Made by a program: the position numbers and the translations under genes | NCBI GenBank assembly: GCA_036490795.1 | Contig: DASXDG010000379.1 | Coordinates: 1-26,668, forward strand | DNA: 26,668 bases | From: JAFARZ01 sp036490795 | Lineage (GTDB): Bacteria; Actinomycetota; Actinomycetes; Streptosporangiales; Streptosporangiaceae | Reading direction: 5' to 3' | Shown: in pieces, positions 15,242 through 25,961 of the stretch | Layout of the letters: each line of letters begins with the position of its first letter | Numbering within the stretch: the first letter of the stretch is position 1 | The notes under the pieces: model-generated | Databases searched by the model: none | The model's input: only the letters and a program-made list of their open reading frames with translations | What the model was told of the DNA's origin: nothing

Positions 15242-16396
15242 TTATACCCCGGCGAACGCCTGCTCGACGTCGCGGGCGGCGAGCACGCCGTAGACCTGGC
15301 CAGACGCCTCGACGAGCAGGTACTCACTGGCGGGTGCCCGGCGCAGCGCGTTGAGCAGTTCCATGCCGGAAAGGTCGGCCGCGATGATCAGGTTCGGCTC
15401 CAGCGTGCGCGCGAGCGAGCCGGTGTCTATCCACGGGCGTCGCTGCGGCGGCGTCGCGATGACCGCTGACTCGTTCACGATCGCGATCGGCTTGTCCTCG
15501 TGGTCCACGACCACCACGGCGCGAGCGTGGCTCTCCTCGGCCCTGCGCACCGCCTCGGCGAGCGGCGTGCTGGCGTTGACCGAGATGGCCTTGCGGGCGA
15601 GCTTCCTGGCCTGCAGCGCGGGCAGGCGCTCACGGAACTTGGTGGCGCGCAGCGACTGCGTCGCGCCGATCCACATGAACGCGGCGACGACCGCCATCCA
15701 CAGCGTGACCTGCACGTCGTCGCCATCGCCGCGCGCCATCACGAAGGCGACCGAGCCGAGGAGTACCACCACGGCCAGCACCCGTCCCGCCCACGCGGCG
15801 GCGATCGTGGACGCGGCGGGCTTGCTGGTGAAATGCCAGATCACCGCGCGCAGCATCCGCCCGCCGTCGAGCGGCAGGCCGGGCAGCAGGTTGAACACGC
15901 CGACCACCAGGTTGGCCCACCACAGCTGCGCCACGATCTCGCCGGCCACCGTGGTGTCGGGCACCAGTTTGGTCAGGCCGTAACCGATGGCGGCGAGCAC
16001 GAGCGACAGGGCGGGCCCGGCCGCGGACACCGCGAACTCACGGGCGGGGGTCTGCGGTTCCTGCTCGATCTCGGAGATGCCGCCGAGCGGGTAGAGCAGG
16101 ATCCTGCGCACCGGCAGTTCGAACCGGCGGGCGACCAGCGAATGAGCGAGCTCGTGCACCAGGACCGAGGCGTACAGCAGCACGACGAAGGCAATGGCGA
16201 CGCCGTACCTGGTCGCCGTGCTGTGCAGCCCGCTGCCCCACTCGTTGGCATAGAGGAAGATGAACAGCCCGGCGATCACGAACCAGTAGGGCGAGATGAT
16301 GACCGGGATGCCGAAGGGCCGCGCGACGACCGTGCCCAGCCCGCTAGGCCGCCGGGCGGGCTGCTCGCCGCCGGGCTCGGGTGTCGTGCTTGTCAC
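15242..16396 (-). CDS. M50 site-2-type membrane metalloprotease with CBS domains
   Basis: A 384-residue integral membrane protease. Zinc ligands are in HELAH (His81, Glu82, His85) and Asp177 in NLLPGLPLDGGR, the two M50 signatures. About five or six hydrophobic segments span residues 30-250, and residues about 265-384 form a paired CBS module (ISVNASTPLAEAVRRAEE onward), which in related proteins senses adenine nucleotides. It likely cuts membrane-embedded regulators; the substrate is unknown. Start GTG 16396 lacks a good ribosome site and lies in a divergent promoter region shared with the nuclease gene. It is probably first in a transcript with trmI. Confidence 0.9.
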   Translation of the reverse strand: MTSTTPEPGGEQPARRPSGLGTVVARPFGIPVIISPYWFVIAGLFIFLYANEWGSGLHSTATRYGVAIAFVVLLYASVLVHELAHSLVARRFELPVRRILLYPLGGISEIEQEPQTPAREFAVSAAGPALSLVLAAIGYGLTKLVPDTTVAGEIVAQLWWANLVVGVFNLLPGLPLDGGRMLRAVIWHFTSKPAASTIAAAWAGRVLAVVVLLGSVAFVMARGDGDDVQVTLWMAVVAAFMWIGATQSLRATKFRERLPALQARKLARKAISVNASTPLAEAVRRAEESHARAVVVVDHEDKPIAIVNESAVIATPPQRRPWIDTGSLARTLEPNLIIAADLSGMELLNALRRAPASEYLLVEASGQVYGVLAARDVEQAFAGV

Positions 16397-16408
16397 AGCT
16401 TCGATGCT

Positions 16409-16426
16409 ACGTGCCTGCCGGCACGT
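16409..16426. promoter_or_regulatory. Hairpin/operator-like inverted repeat in a divergent promoter region
   Basis: ACGTGCC (16409-16415) and GGCACGT (16420-16426) form a 7-bp inverted repeat with loop TGCC, 13 bases before the M50 start and between two divergent genes. It could be an operator or a 5' mRNA hairpin of the protease gene. Confidence 0.35.
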
Positions 16427-16523
16427 TCTGGCCAGCGCCGCGCCTTGAGGTTTCCTGGCAGTTTTTCCGGGGCGCGACGCCTAGACCCCCGAGAATGTCG
16501 GCGGGTTGGTCTACGGTGCTGCT

Positions 16524-17495
<972 letters not shown>

Positions 17496-17589
17496 CCCGA
17501 GCGGGACGGGCGCCCGAGCCCCGAGCAGCCGAGAACAACGCGGACGATTGCTTTTGTACGGAAGAAGTACCTGCTCACAGCAGGGATTT

Positions 17590-17617
17590 TTACCGCGTTG
17601 GACTGAATTACCGCGTT
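17590..17617 (+). promoter_or_regulatory. Two direct repeats TTACCGCGTT upstream of the exporter genes
   Basis: TTACCGCGTT occurs at 17590-17599 and 17608-17617, 18 bp apart start to start, in the otherwise featureless gap before the exporter. A TTGACA box lies at 17701-17706, though no convincing -10 sits at the right distance. The repeats could be sites for a drug-responsive repressor; no such regulator gene is adjacent. Confidence 0.3.
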
Positions 17618-17758
17618 AAATCGACCGCTGGACCGCTCAGAACTGGCAGTGGTGCTTCTTCCCGGCCGCGGGGAGGTGCGAGACAAAACGCGTAATACGG
17701 TTGACATGGACGCGATATTACTCGAAGCTTGTCCCTGGGAGTATACGGAGGGATGGCG

Positions 17759-18778
17759 GTGGCGATCATTGAGGCGCGGGGGCTGGCCCGCACGTTCACC
17801 AGCCGCAAGCGGAAGGTCGAGGCGGTCCGCGGGGTAGACCTGACCGTCGACGAGGGTGAGATCGTCGGCTTTCTCGGGCCGAACGGCGCGGGCAAGACCA
17901 CCACGCTGCGCATGCTGACCACCCTGCTGCGGCCGACGGCGGGTACCGCCACGGTGGCGGGAGCGGATCTGCTCAAGGACCCGGTCGGGGTCCGGCGCAA
18001 GATCGGCTATGTGCCGCAGGCGATCGGGCAGACGATGGGCGGCACGGACCCGGCGTGCCAGGTCGGCGAGGAGCTCGCGGACCAGGCCGCGCTGTACCAC
18101 ATCGATCCGGCCGAGGCGGCCGCGCGATCACGCCTGCTGATCAGCCAGCTGGATCTGGCTGGGCTCGAAGGGCGCCTGGTCAAGACGCTGTCCGGCGGGC
18201 AGCGGCGGCGGCTGGAGATCGCCCTCGGCCTCGTGCACCGGCCGGCGCTGGTCTTCCTCGACGAACCGACCACCGGGCTGGACCCGCAGAGCCGCAGCAA
18301 CCTGTGGGAGCACATCGGGCGGCTGCGGGCCGAGCTGGGCACCACGATCTTCCTCACCACGCATTACCTCGAGGAGGCGGATGTCCTGTGTGACCGGGTG
18401 TTCGTCATCGACAACGGCGTGATCGTCGCCGACGGGACCCCGGACGAGCTCAAGCGGCGCATCTCCGGCGACCTGGTCATGCTCCGGGTCAACGCGGACG
18501 CGGACGCGGCGCGGAAGCTGCTCGCCGCCGAGGCAGTCGTGCGGGACATCAGCACGGCCGACGGCGCACTGAAGCTGACCGTCGACCATGGTGAGGAAGC
18601 GCTTCCGGCGCTGCTGCGCGTGCTCGACGCGGCCGGCATCACCTTGCAGTCGATCAACTTGTCCAGGCCGACGCTCGACGACGTATTCCTCACCTTGACC
18701 GGACGCTCGCTGCGCGACGACTCGCCTAGCGGCGCGGCCATGGGGGGTCCGGGGGATGGTTCCCCCGGGAAGGAGTAG
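17759..18778 (+). CDS. DrrA-type ABC transporter ATP-binding protein
   Basis: A 339-residue ATPase that powers export through the downstream permease. Walker A GPNGAGKT (40-47), signature LSGGQRRRLEIAL (from 144), Walker B ALVFLDEP (163-170) and the H-loop in LTTHYLEEAD are all present. The C-terminal 80 residues match the accessory region of the daunorubicin-resistance subfamily. GTG 17759 is chosen because GGAGGG (17747-17752) is six bases upstream; ATG 17753 directly abuts that site. The last codons contain a 7-bp hairpin just before the permease ribosome site. The substrate cannot be told from sequence; antibiotic or lipid export is the family norm. Confidence 0.9.
   Translation: MAIIEARGLARTFTSRKRKVEAVRGVDLTVDEGEIVGFLGPNGAGKTTTLRMLTTLLRPTAGTATVAGADLLKDPVGVRRKIGYVPQAIGQTMGGTDPACQVGEELADQAALYHIDPAEAAARSRLLISQLDLAGLEGRLVKTLSGGQRRRLEIALGLVHRPALVFLDEPTTGLDPQSRSNLWEHIGRLRAELGTTIFLTTHYLEEADVLCDRVFVIDNGVIVADGTPDELKRRISGDLVMLRVNADADAARKLLAAEAVVRDISTADGALKLTVDHGEEALPALLRVLDAAGITLQSINLSRPTLDDVFLTLTGRSLRDDSPSGAAMGGPGDGSPGKE
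18749..18768 (+). promoter_or_regulatory. Hairpin next to the permease ribosome site
   Basis: CCGGGGG (18749-18755) pairs with CCCCCGG (18762-18768) around loop ATGGTT. The 3' arm runs directly into GGAAGGAG, the ribosome site of the next gene. Ribosomes finishing the ATPase gene would melt it, which would couple permease translation to that of the ATPase. Confidence 0.45.
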
Positions 18779-18780
18779 AT

Positions 18781-19548
18781 ATGTCATTTTTCCGCGACAC
18801 GATGATGGTCTTCCGCCGTCAGGAGCGGCTCGCGCTGCGCAATCCGGCCTGGGTCATCATCGGCCTGACTCAGCCGATCCTGTACCTGGCGCTGATGGGC
18901 CCGCTGCTCACCCACCTGCCCGCGCAGGCGCTTGGCACCGGCACGAACGGCAACGCGTACGACTTCTTCGTGCCGGGCCTGCTCATCCAGCTGGGCCTGT
19001 TCGGCTCCACGTTCGTCGGGTTCACGATCATCGCCGACTGGCGGGCCGGAGTCATCGAGCGGTTCCGCGTCACTCCGGTGAGCCGGCTCGCGATCATGAC
19101 CGGGCGGGTGCTCCGGGACGTGGTCACGCTGGTGGTGCAGGCGGCCGTGCTGATCCTGGTCGGGGTGGCGTTCGGGCTGCGTGCCCCGGTCGCCGCGGTG
19201 TTCTTCAGCTTCGGCTTCATCGTGCTGGTGGCGATCGGGCTGGCCTCGCTGTCCTACGCGACCGGCCTGCTGCTCAAGAGCGAGGACGCGTTCGCGCCGA
19301 TGGTGAACACGTTCGTGGTGCCGCTGCTGCTGCTGTCCGGGATCTTCCTGCCGATGACGCTGGGGCCCGGCTGGCTGCAGGGGATCGCGCGGATCAGCCC
19401 GTTCCGCTACGTCATCGACGCGATGCGCGAGGCCTACCGCGGCCAGTACTTCAACACGATCGTGGTCGAAGGCCTGGTGGTCTCCGTCGTACTGGCCGCC
19501 GTGCTGCTGTGGCTGGGCTCGCGGGTGTTCCTGCGGGAGAACGCCTGA
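18781..19548 (+). CDS. DrrB-type ABC-2 transporter permease
   Basis: A 255-residue membrane protein with about six hydrophobic segments (near 23-40, 62-85, 112-132, 140-160, 173-192 and 227-247). The motif ERFRVTPVSR and the segment FAPMVNTFVVPLLLLSGIF (one of the hydrophobic stretches) are typical of ABC-2 exporters of the daunorubicin-resistance type. It starts two bases after the ATPase stop with GGAAGGAG five bases before ATG 18781, so the two form one transcription unit and one transporter (two ATPases plus two permeases). It converges with the peptide-import operon, leaving only 19 bases between stops. Confidence 0.92.
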   Translation: MSFFRDTMMVFRRQERLALRNPAWVIIGLTQPILYLALMGPLLTHLPAQALGTGTNGNAYDFFVPGLLIQLGLFGSTFVGFTIIADWRAGVIERFRVTPVSRLAIMTGRVLRDVVTLVVQAAVLILVGVAFGLRAPVAAVFFSFGFIVLVAIGLASLSYATGLLLKSEDAFAPMVNTFVVPLLLLSGIFLPMTLGPGWLQGIARISPFRYVIDAMREAYRGQYFNTIVVEGLVVSVVLAAVLLWLGSRVFLRENA

Positions 19549-19567
19549 GCCGAGAACGCACGCCGCC

Positions 19568-20634
<1,067 letters not shown>

Positions 20635-20638
<4 letters not shown>

Positions 20639-21849
20639 GCTCCCGCCTCCTCGTCGCCAGTCCTAGCCGGATCGCCAGCGCCAGTCGGATAGCCAGCGCC
20701 AGTCGGATCGTAGGAACCCGGATCAGGACCGAACAGGCCGGCGGACAGGTCCGCGTCCGGCTCGGACAGCTTTTCAACCGGGCTGCTGGCGGCCTCGTTA
20801 TCGACCGCGGCCGCTTCCTCCGGTACTTTCCCCTCGGCCAGTTCGCCCCACAGCCGGCCCCTGGCCTCAGCGGTCAGGTGACAGGCGGCCTCGTGCCCGA
20901 TGCTGGCGACCTCGTACAGCTGCGGAACTTCGGTGTCACACCGGCCGCCGGTCAGGTGGGTGTAGGCGCAGCGCGGGTGGAACGCGCACCCCGACGGCAC
21001 ACGGATCAGGCTCGGCGGCGTACCCGGGATCGGCAGCAACCGCTGCGTCCGCTTCCGGTCCATCCTCGGCATCGAGCCGAGCATGCCCCACGTATACGGG
21101 TGCCCGGGGCGGTCGAAGACGTCGGTGGCCGCGCCGTACTCGGCCGGCCGGCCGGCGTACATCACCAGGATGTCGTCGGACAGTTCGGCGACCACGCCTA
21201 GGTCGTGAGTGATGATGATGACCGCGGAGCCGAGTTCCTCCTGAAGGTCGGAGATCAGGTCGAGGATCTGCGCCTGCACGGTCACGTCGAGTGCGGTGGT
21301 GGGCTCGTCGGCGATGAGCAGCTCGGGGTCGCACGATAGCGCCATCGCGATCATCACCCGCTGGCGCATGCCGCCGGAAAACTGGTGCGGATGATCGTCG
21401 ATCCGCTCCGCCGGCCGCGGGATGCCGACCCGGCCGAGCAGGTCGATGGCGTGCTTGCGGGCCACCTGCCTGGACACGTCGTTGTGCAGCCGGTACGCCT
21501 CAACGATCTGATTGCCGATCGTGAAGTACGGGTGCAGCGAGGACAGCGGGTCCTGGAAGATCATCGCCATCTTGGCGCCGCGAAGCTTCCGCACCCGGCC
21601 GGGGCCGGCCGCGATCAGCTCCTCGCCGTCCAGCCAGATCTCCCCGCTGATCCGCACATTCTTGCCGGTGTGCAGGCCCATGATGCCGAGGCTGGTCACT
21701 GACTTGCCGGAGCCGGACTCCCCCACGATGCCCAGCGTCTTGCCGCGCTCGAGAGTGAACGACACACCATCGACAGCTCGCACCAGTCCGTCGTCGGTCT
21801 GAAAGTGAATCCGCAGGTCGCGGAGTTCGAGCATGGAGCCGGACGGCAT
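20635..21849 (-). CDS. oppD: Oligopeptide/dipeptide ABC transporter ATPase, OppD/DppD type
   Basis: A 404-residue ATPase with Walker A GESGSGKS (43-50), signature FSGGMRQR (157-164), Walker B LLIADEPT (177-184) and C-terminal Cys residues in GCAFHPRCAYTHLTGGRC. After the usual end there is an acidic, Pro/Gly-rich tail of about 60 residues. Three hexapeptides in it, (D/Y)P(T/A)(G/R)(A/T)G, are encoded by an 18-bp DNA repeat at 20656-20709. ATG 21849 was chosen; ATG 21834 (MLELRDL) is equally possible, and neither has a strong ribosome site. The upstream oppB frame runs into this gene for about 154 bases. Confidence 0.93.
20656..20709. repeat. Three 18-bp tandem units in the oppD tail
   Basis: Units at 20656-20673, 20674-20691 and 20692-20709; the last two differ only in their final base (GCCAGCGCCAGTCGGATA and GCCAGCGCCAGTCGGATC). 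The unit length preserves the reading frame, so copy changes would only lengthen or shorten the protein tail by six residues. Confidence 0.75.
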
Positions 21850-22856
21850 AAGATCCGCACCCTGGGGTCAATGATCGTATACAGGATGTCAACGATCATA
21901 TTCGCTATGACGATGAAGAACGAGGCGAGCATGACCACGCCCATGATCTCCGGAAGGTCCTGGTTCTGGATGGCCAAGATGGTGAACTGGCCAAGTCCGG
22001 GCAACGAGAACGTCGACTCGGTGAGGATCGCGCCGCCGAGCAGCAGGCCGAGGTCCATACCGAAGATCGTGACGATCGGGGTCAGCGTGGCCCGCAGCCC
22101 GTGTTTGAGGATCACCTGGCGCTCGGGCAGTCCCTTGGCCCTGGCCGTCCTGATGTAGTCCTCGCCCAAGGTTTCCAGCATGCCGGCCCGGGTGATGCGG
22201 GCATAGAGCGCCGCGTACAAGAACGCCAGCGTGATCCACGGCAGCACGAGATTCCTGGCCCATTCCAGCGGGTTGCTGGTGATGCTCACGTAATGCACGT
22301 TGGGGAACAGCGGCCACTTATAGCTGAACAGCGTCAGTGAGATCAACCCGGTGAAGAAGACCGGCAGCGAGACTCCGGCCAGCGCCACGCCCATCGAGAA
22401 CCGGTCGAAGAACGTGCCCTTGCGCAGTGCGGACAGCACTCCGACCGCGACGCCGCCGATCAGCCACAGCACTGCGGCGCCGATCGCCAGTGAGAGGGTC
22501 ACGGGTGCGTCGCTCATCAGCTGCGGCCAGACCGGCTGCTCATTGCGGAACGAGTAGCCGAAGCACGGGAACGGGCAGTAGCTGACGTCAGTACCTGAGC
22601 TGTAGTGAACACCGAACACGATGCCCTTGACGTACCTGCCGTACTGCAGCCACAGCGGAGCGTTGAGCCCGAGCTTGGCCTCAACCGCCTTGATCTCCGA
22701 CGGGATGGGGTTGCGTCCCACGTACTGCGCGGCGAGTTGGTAGGCGGTCTGCCCGGCCAGCCGCGGCACCAGGAAGAAGATCGCGAACGTGATCATGCTG
22801 ACGAGGAGCAGCAAGAACACGGTCATGATGAGACGCCGGATGATGAAGTAAATCAT
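21696..22856 (-). CDS. oppB: Oligopeptide/dipeptide ABC transporter permease, OppB/DppB type
   Basis: A permease with an N-terminal membrane segment (MIYFIIRRLIMTVFLLLLVS region), five more hydrophobic segments and the cytoplasmic EAA loop EDYIRTARAKGLPERQVILKHGLR (key part RTARAKGLPERQVI), which contacts the ATPases. Homologues end soon after LYTIIDPRVR, reached here at about residue 335. This frame then continues 51 residues in a different frame inside oppD, with a Cys/Ser/Arg-rich sequence unlike any permease. Either the stop codon was lost or there is a small indel near 21850-21860. The upstream gap to oppA holds a long hairpin ending eight bases before ATG 22856. Confidence 0.9.
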   Translation of the reverse strand: MIYFIIRRLIMTVFLLLLVSMITFAIFFLVPRLAGQTAYQLAAQYVGRNPIPSEIKAVEAKLGLNAPLWLQYGRYVKGIVFGVHYSSGTDVSYCPFPCFGYSFRNEQPVWPQLMSDAPVTLSLAIGAAVLWLIGGVAVGVLSALRKGTFFDRFSMGVALAGVSLPVFFTGLISLTLFSYKWPLFPNVHYVSITSNPLEWARNLVLPWITLAFLYAALYARITRAGMLETLGEDYIRTARAKGLPERQVILKHGLRATLTPIVTIFGMDLGLLLGGAILTESTFSLPGLGQFTILAIQNQDLPEIMGVVMLASFFIVIANMIVDILYTIIDPRVRILCRPAPCSNSATCGFTFRPTTDWCELSMVCRSLSSAARRWASWGSPAPASQ

Positions 22857-22864
22857 CGGACTCT

Positions 22865-22912
22865 GGCGCCGCCACCGGACGGGAATCCGTGTTCCCGCCC
22901 GGCAGCGGCGCC
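22865..22912 (-). promoter_or_regulatory. Long stem-loop between oppA and oppB
   Basis: Arms 22865-22885 and 22892-22912 pair over 21 positions with three mismatches and a 6-base loop. The stem lies after the binding-protein gene and ends eight bases before the oppB start. In binding-protein operons such stems often protect the upstream mRNA and reduce downstream expression; the same role is inferred here. Confidence 0.6.
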
Positions 22913-22945
22913 TTCACCTGCTCTCTGCTATTCGGACTTCCGGGG

Positions 22946-24712
22946 TCAGGACTTCACACCCAGCACGGCATAGTTGTACATGCCGAATTGATCCCAGATG
23001 TAGGCGTTGGTGAGGTCCGGCGACCGGTAGTCCAGCGACCTCGCGTACACCATCGGCAGGATCACGGCGTCTTTCATGACCTGCATGTCGATCTGAGACC
23101 AGAGCGCGGTCCTGGCCGCCCCGGAGAGCGTGTTCGACTCCTTGAACAGGTTGTTGATCACCGGGTCGTTGATCTCGGAGATGTTGGTGTTTCCGGTCGC
23201 GACGACCGTGTTCCCGTTGACGAGCTCGTCGAGGAACCCGTTTCCGTTCGGCCAGTCGGCGGACCAGCCGCCCATCGCGATCCCGATGTCGTGCGAGTGC
23301 ACGTAGGCGGGGGAGCCGGCGAAGTCGGTGTAGTAGCTACCCGACGGGAATCCCTTCAGCGTCACCTTGATCCCGACCTGGGCCAGGGATGCCTGGATGG
23401 CGGTGGCCGCCGCGGCCTCCTTGGGCCGGTCGGACCGGTAGGCCAGGCTGGTGCTGAAACCGTTCGGCTGACCGCACAGGGCGAGCTGCGCCTTGGCGTC
23501 GGTCACGTCGCCGTTCGGATCGGACTTCGCCTTGTACAGGTCGAACGACTTGTAGCCCTGGATGACAGGCGGCATCAGCGTGCTCGCGATGGCGCCGCCC
23601 GCGACCGGGCCGCCCCACGCGGTCTGCACCTCGGTCTTGTTCACCGCGTACTCCACTGCCTCCCGGCAGTGCAGGTTGCTCATGTCCGGAACCTTGGTGT
23701 TGAGGTAGGCGAACCACGCGCGCCCGGTGAACGGGTCATCGGAGTTGGCCTTCAGCGTCGGGTTGGACAAGATCTTGGCCTGAGCCGCCGCCGCCACACC
23801 GGTGCCCTGCGCGTCCAGGTCGACATCGCCGGCCAGGAGCCGGTTGTCCACGTCGGCCTGGTTCACGTTCAGGTCAAGGACGATCTTGCTGGCGAGCTGC
23901 TTCGCGATGGGGTCCGTCGACGGATTCCACTCGGTGTTCGGCACCAGCGTGAGCTGCTTGTTCAGCGTGTAGTTCTGGAACTTGTACGGGCCGGTGGACA
24001 TCGGGTGCAGCTGGTAGTTGCTGCCGGTGTCCTTGGCCGGCGGGACCGGGGCGCTGCTCGGGAACGCGAGCACGTACGGCAGGTCCGGGTACGGCGAGAC
24101 CAGGTGGAACACGATCGTGGTCGCGTTCGGGGTCTGCACCGAGGTCAGGCCCATGATGTTCTTCGCCCGGTCCTTGTACGGGCCCGGATACGTCGGGTCC
24201 CCGAGGATGGCCTGGTAGTAGGTGGGCCCGTTGTCCAGCACCGACCTGTCGTACGTCCGCTCGATCGCGTACTTCACGTCCGCGGTGGTGACGGTCGTGC
24301 CGTCCTCGTACTTGACGTTCGGCTTGATGTGGAAGGTCCAGGTCAGGCCGTCGCTGCTGACCGTTCCCATGTCCGAGGCCAGGTCAGGCACGAGCTGCGC
24401 GCTGCAGGTTCCCGGGCAGGACTTGTACATGAACAACGGCATGTCGTACAGGTTGTTCAGGTCCAGCACCCACGCGTAGTAGGTGTTGCCGGGGTCGAGT
24501 GAGTCAGGCGTGCTGCTGAGGGCGAGGGTAATCGTGCCGCCCTTATGGCTGGAAGGATTGACCACGCCGGTGGTGCCGGCGTTGAAAGCCACCGCCCCGG
24601 CGGAAGACGACCCGCCTGAACCGCTGCTGCTGCCGCTGCTGCTGCAGGCGCTGATCACGAGTGCCGCGGCCGCGCCAAGCGCGACCACCGCGAATTTGCT
24701 GCGTCTCTTCAT
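22946..24712 (-). CDS. oppA: Peptide-binding lipoprotein, OppA/DppA type (SBP family 5)
   Basis: A 588-residue extracellular solute-binding lipoprotein. The signal peptide MKRRSKFAVVALGAAAALVI is followed by the lipobox ISAC with Cys23 as lipidation site, then a Ser/Gly linker. The family 5 core includes GGTITLALSSTPDSLDP near the mature N-terminus, TWTFHIKPNVKYEDGTTVTTADVKYAIER, and NKTEVQTAWGGPVAGGAIASTL (only key parts LKYAIER-like and GGAIAST are diagnostic). It captures peptides or similar solutes outside the membrane and hands them to OppBC. ATG 24712 is chosen because it gives a perfect signal peptide; AGGAGG (plus-strand 24724-24729) is 11 bases upstream. Only 49 bases separate it from oppC. 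Confidence 0.94.
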   Translation of the reverse strand: MKRRSKFAVVALGAAAALVISACSSSGSSSGSGGSSSAGAVAFNAGTTGVVNPSSHKGGTITLALSSTPDSLDPGNTYYAWVLDLNNLYDMPLFMYKSCPGTCSAQLVPDLASDMGTVSSDGLTWTFHIKPNVKYEDGTTVTTADVKYAIERTYDRSVLDNGPTYYQAILGDPTYPGPYKDRAKNIMGLTSVQTPNATTIVFHLVSPYPDLPYVLAFPSSAPVPPAKDTGSNYQLHPMSTGPYKFQNYTLNKQLTLVPNTEWNPSTDPIAKQLASKIVLDLNVNQADVDNRLLAGDVDLDAQGTGVAAAAQAKILSNPTLKANSDDPFTGRAWFAYLNTKVPDMSNLHCREAVEYAVNKTEVQTAWGGPVAGGAIASTLMPPVIQGYKSFDLYKAKSDPNGDVTDAKAQLALCGQPNGFSTSLAYRSDRPKEAAAATAIQASLAQVGIKVTLKGFPSGSYYTDFAGSPAYVHSHDIGIAMGGWSADWPNGNGFLDELVNGNTVVATGNTNISEINDPVINNLFKESNTLSGAARTALWSQIDMQVMKDAVILPMVYARSLDYRSPDLTNAYIWDQFGMYNYAVLGVKS

Positions 24713-24761
24713 ACTGTGAAGCGCCTCCTGTTTTGCGCCCGCTGGGGATGCACGCCGCCGG

Positions 24762-25745
24762 TCACTGGGATCTCGGATCCAGCGCGTCGCGCAGCCCGTC
24801 ACCAAAAAGGTTGAATGCCATTACCGTGATGAAAATCGTCAGCCCGGGTACGAACATGTACTCGGGATCGATGCTGTAGTACTGGTTCTGCACCGCGCTG
24901 GCGAGCATCTGCCCCCAGCTCGGCGTTGGTATGTAGAGTCCGACACCGAGGTAGTCGAGCGCCGCCTCGAACAAGATGTTGCTGGGAATGAGCAATGTCG
25001 AATAGACCAGGATCGGCGCGATCATGTTCGGCAGCAGTTCCCGGAACAGGATGTACGGTCCGCGCGCACCGAGGCTCCTGGCGGCGTCCACGAACTCGCG
25101 CTCGCGCAGTGAGAGCGTCTGGCCGCGGATGATCCGGCCCATGTACGGCCAGTTGAAGAATCCGATGACGAAGATGAGGACGGCGATCCGCAGCGAGTTG
25201 CCCGACAGGCCGAAGGCACTGCTGGGGATGACGCCCGCCAGCGCCAGCGCGAACACCAGCAGCGGGAACGCGAGGAACACGTCCATGGCCCTGGCGATCA
25301 CGGCGTCCACCCAGCCGCCGAAGTATCCCGCGATGATGCCGAAGAACGTCCCGATGCAGACCGCGAGCACGGTGGCGAGAAACGCGATCAGCAGCGAGTA
25401 CTGGGCACCAACCACGATCCTGGCCAGGAGGTCGCGGCCCGTCTCCGGCTCGACGCCGAAGGGATGGGCGAGGCTGATCCCGCCGAACGCACCATTTGGC
25501 CGCAGAAAGGTCGGGTTAATCAGGCTCTGGTTGTACGCATCCGGGTTCTGCACGATGTGCGGACCGATGATCGCCACCAGGATCAGGAACACGACGAACA
25601 CGCCGCTGCCCATCGCCACCTTGTCGCGGCGCAGCCGCATCCAGGCGATCTGCCCTAGCGACCGCCCCTCAATGGCCGCGCCGACGCCACTCGTGGCATC
25701 GGGTGGCCCCCCAGGGCCGGTCGACACATCGATATGCACGGCCAT
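24762..25745 (-). CDS. oppC: Oligopeptide/dipeptide ABC transporter permease, OppC/DppC type
   Basis: A 327-residue permease with an N-terminal cytoplasmic stretch, a membrane segment at about 46-65, a periplasmic-side domain with HPFGVEPETGRDLLARIVVG (the OppC N-domain motif) and four to five further segments. The EAA loop reads FVDAARSLGARGPYILFREL. It pairs with OppB to form the channel. The order oppC-oppA-oppB-oppD-oppF is unusual, because OppB normally precedes OppC. ATG 25745 has no strong ribosome site; the gene is first in the operon, downstream of a long leader. Confidence 0.93.
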   Translation of the reverse strand: MAVHIDVSTGPGGPPDATSGVGAAIEGRSLGQIAWMRLRRDKVAMGSGVFVVFLILVAIIGPHIVQNPDAYNQSLINPTFLRPNGAFGGISLAHPFGVEPETGRDLLARIVVGAQYSLLIAFLATVLAVCIGTFFGIIAGYFGGWVDAVIARAMDVFLAFPLLVFALALAGVIPSSAFGLSGNSLRIAVLIFVIGFFNWPYMGRIIRGQTLSLREREFVDAARSLGARGPYILFRELLPNMIAPILVYSTLLIPSNILFEAALDYLGVGLYIPTPSWGQMLASAVQNQYYSIDPEYMFVPGLTIFITVMAFNLFGDGLRDALDPRSQ

Positions 25746-25932
25746 ACGCGTGACGCCAATCTCTGTTCGGGTACACGGGCACCCGTCGTATTCGGATCAC
25801 CCCGGCTTTATGTAGCGAGACTCCGACATTTCTTCGGCCTACACCAGTCTTGAACGGCACTCGTAGCATGATCGTGACTAATAGATGTCTCGTTTTGTCA
25901 CATAAAGGTGCTGGTGATGCTGTTGGGCCTCA

Positions 25933-25961
25933 ATGCTAGCTACTGAGGCAGTTGTGATCAA
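25933..25961 (-). promoter_or_regulatory. Possible promoter of the opp operon
   Basis: On the minus strand TTGATC (25956-25961) and TAGCAT (25933-25938) are spaced by exactly 17 bases. Each matches four of six consensus positions of a housekeeping sigma promoter. It would give a leader of roughly 180 bases before oppC. Confidence 0.3.

Noticed and set aside
22889..24502. A plus-strand open frame of about 537 codons opposite oppA
   Set aside because: oppA on the other strand has a signal peptide, lipobox and family motifs; the antisense product is Val/Arg/His-rich and looks like chance.
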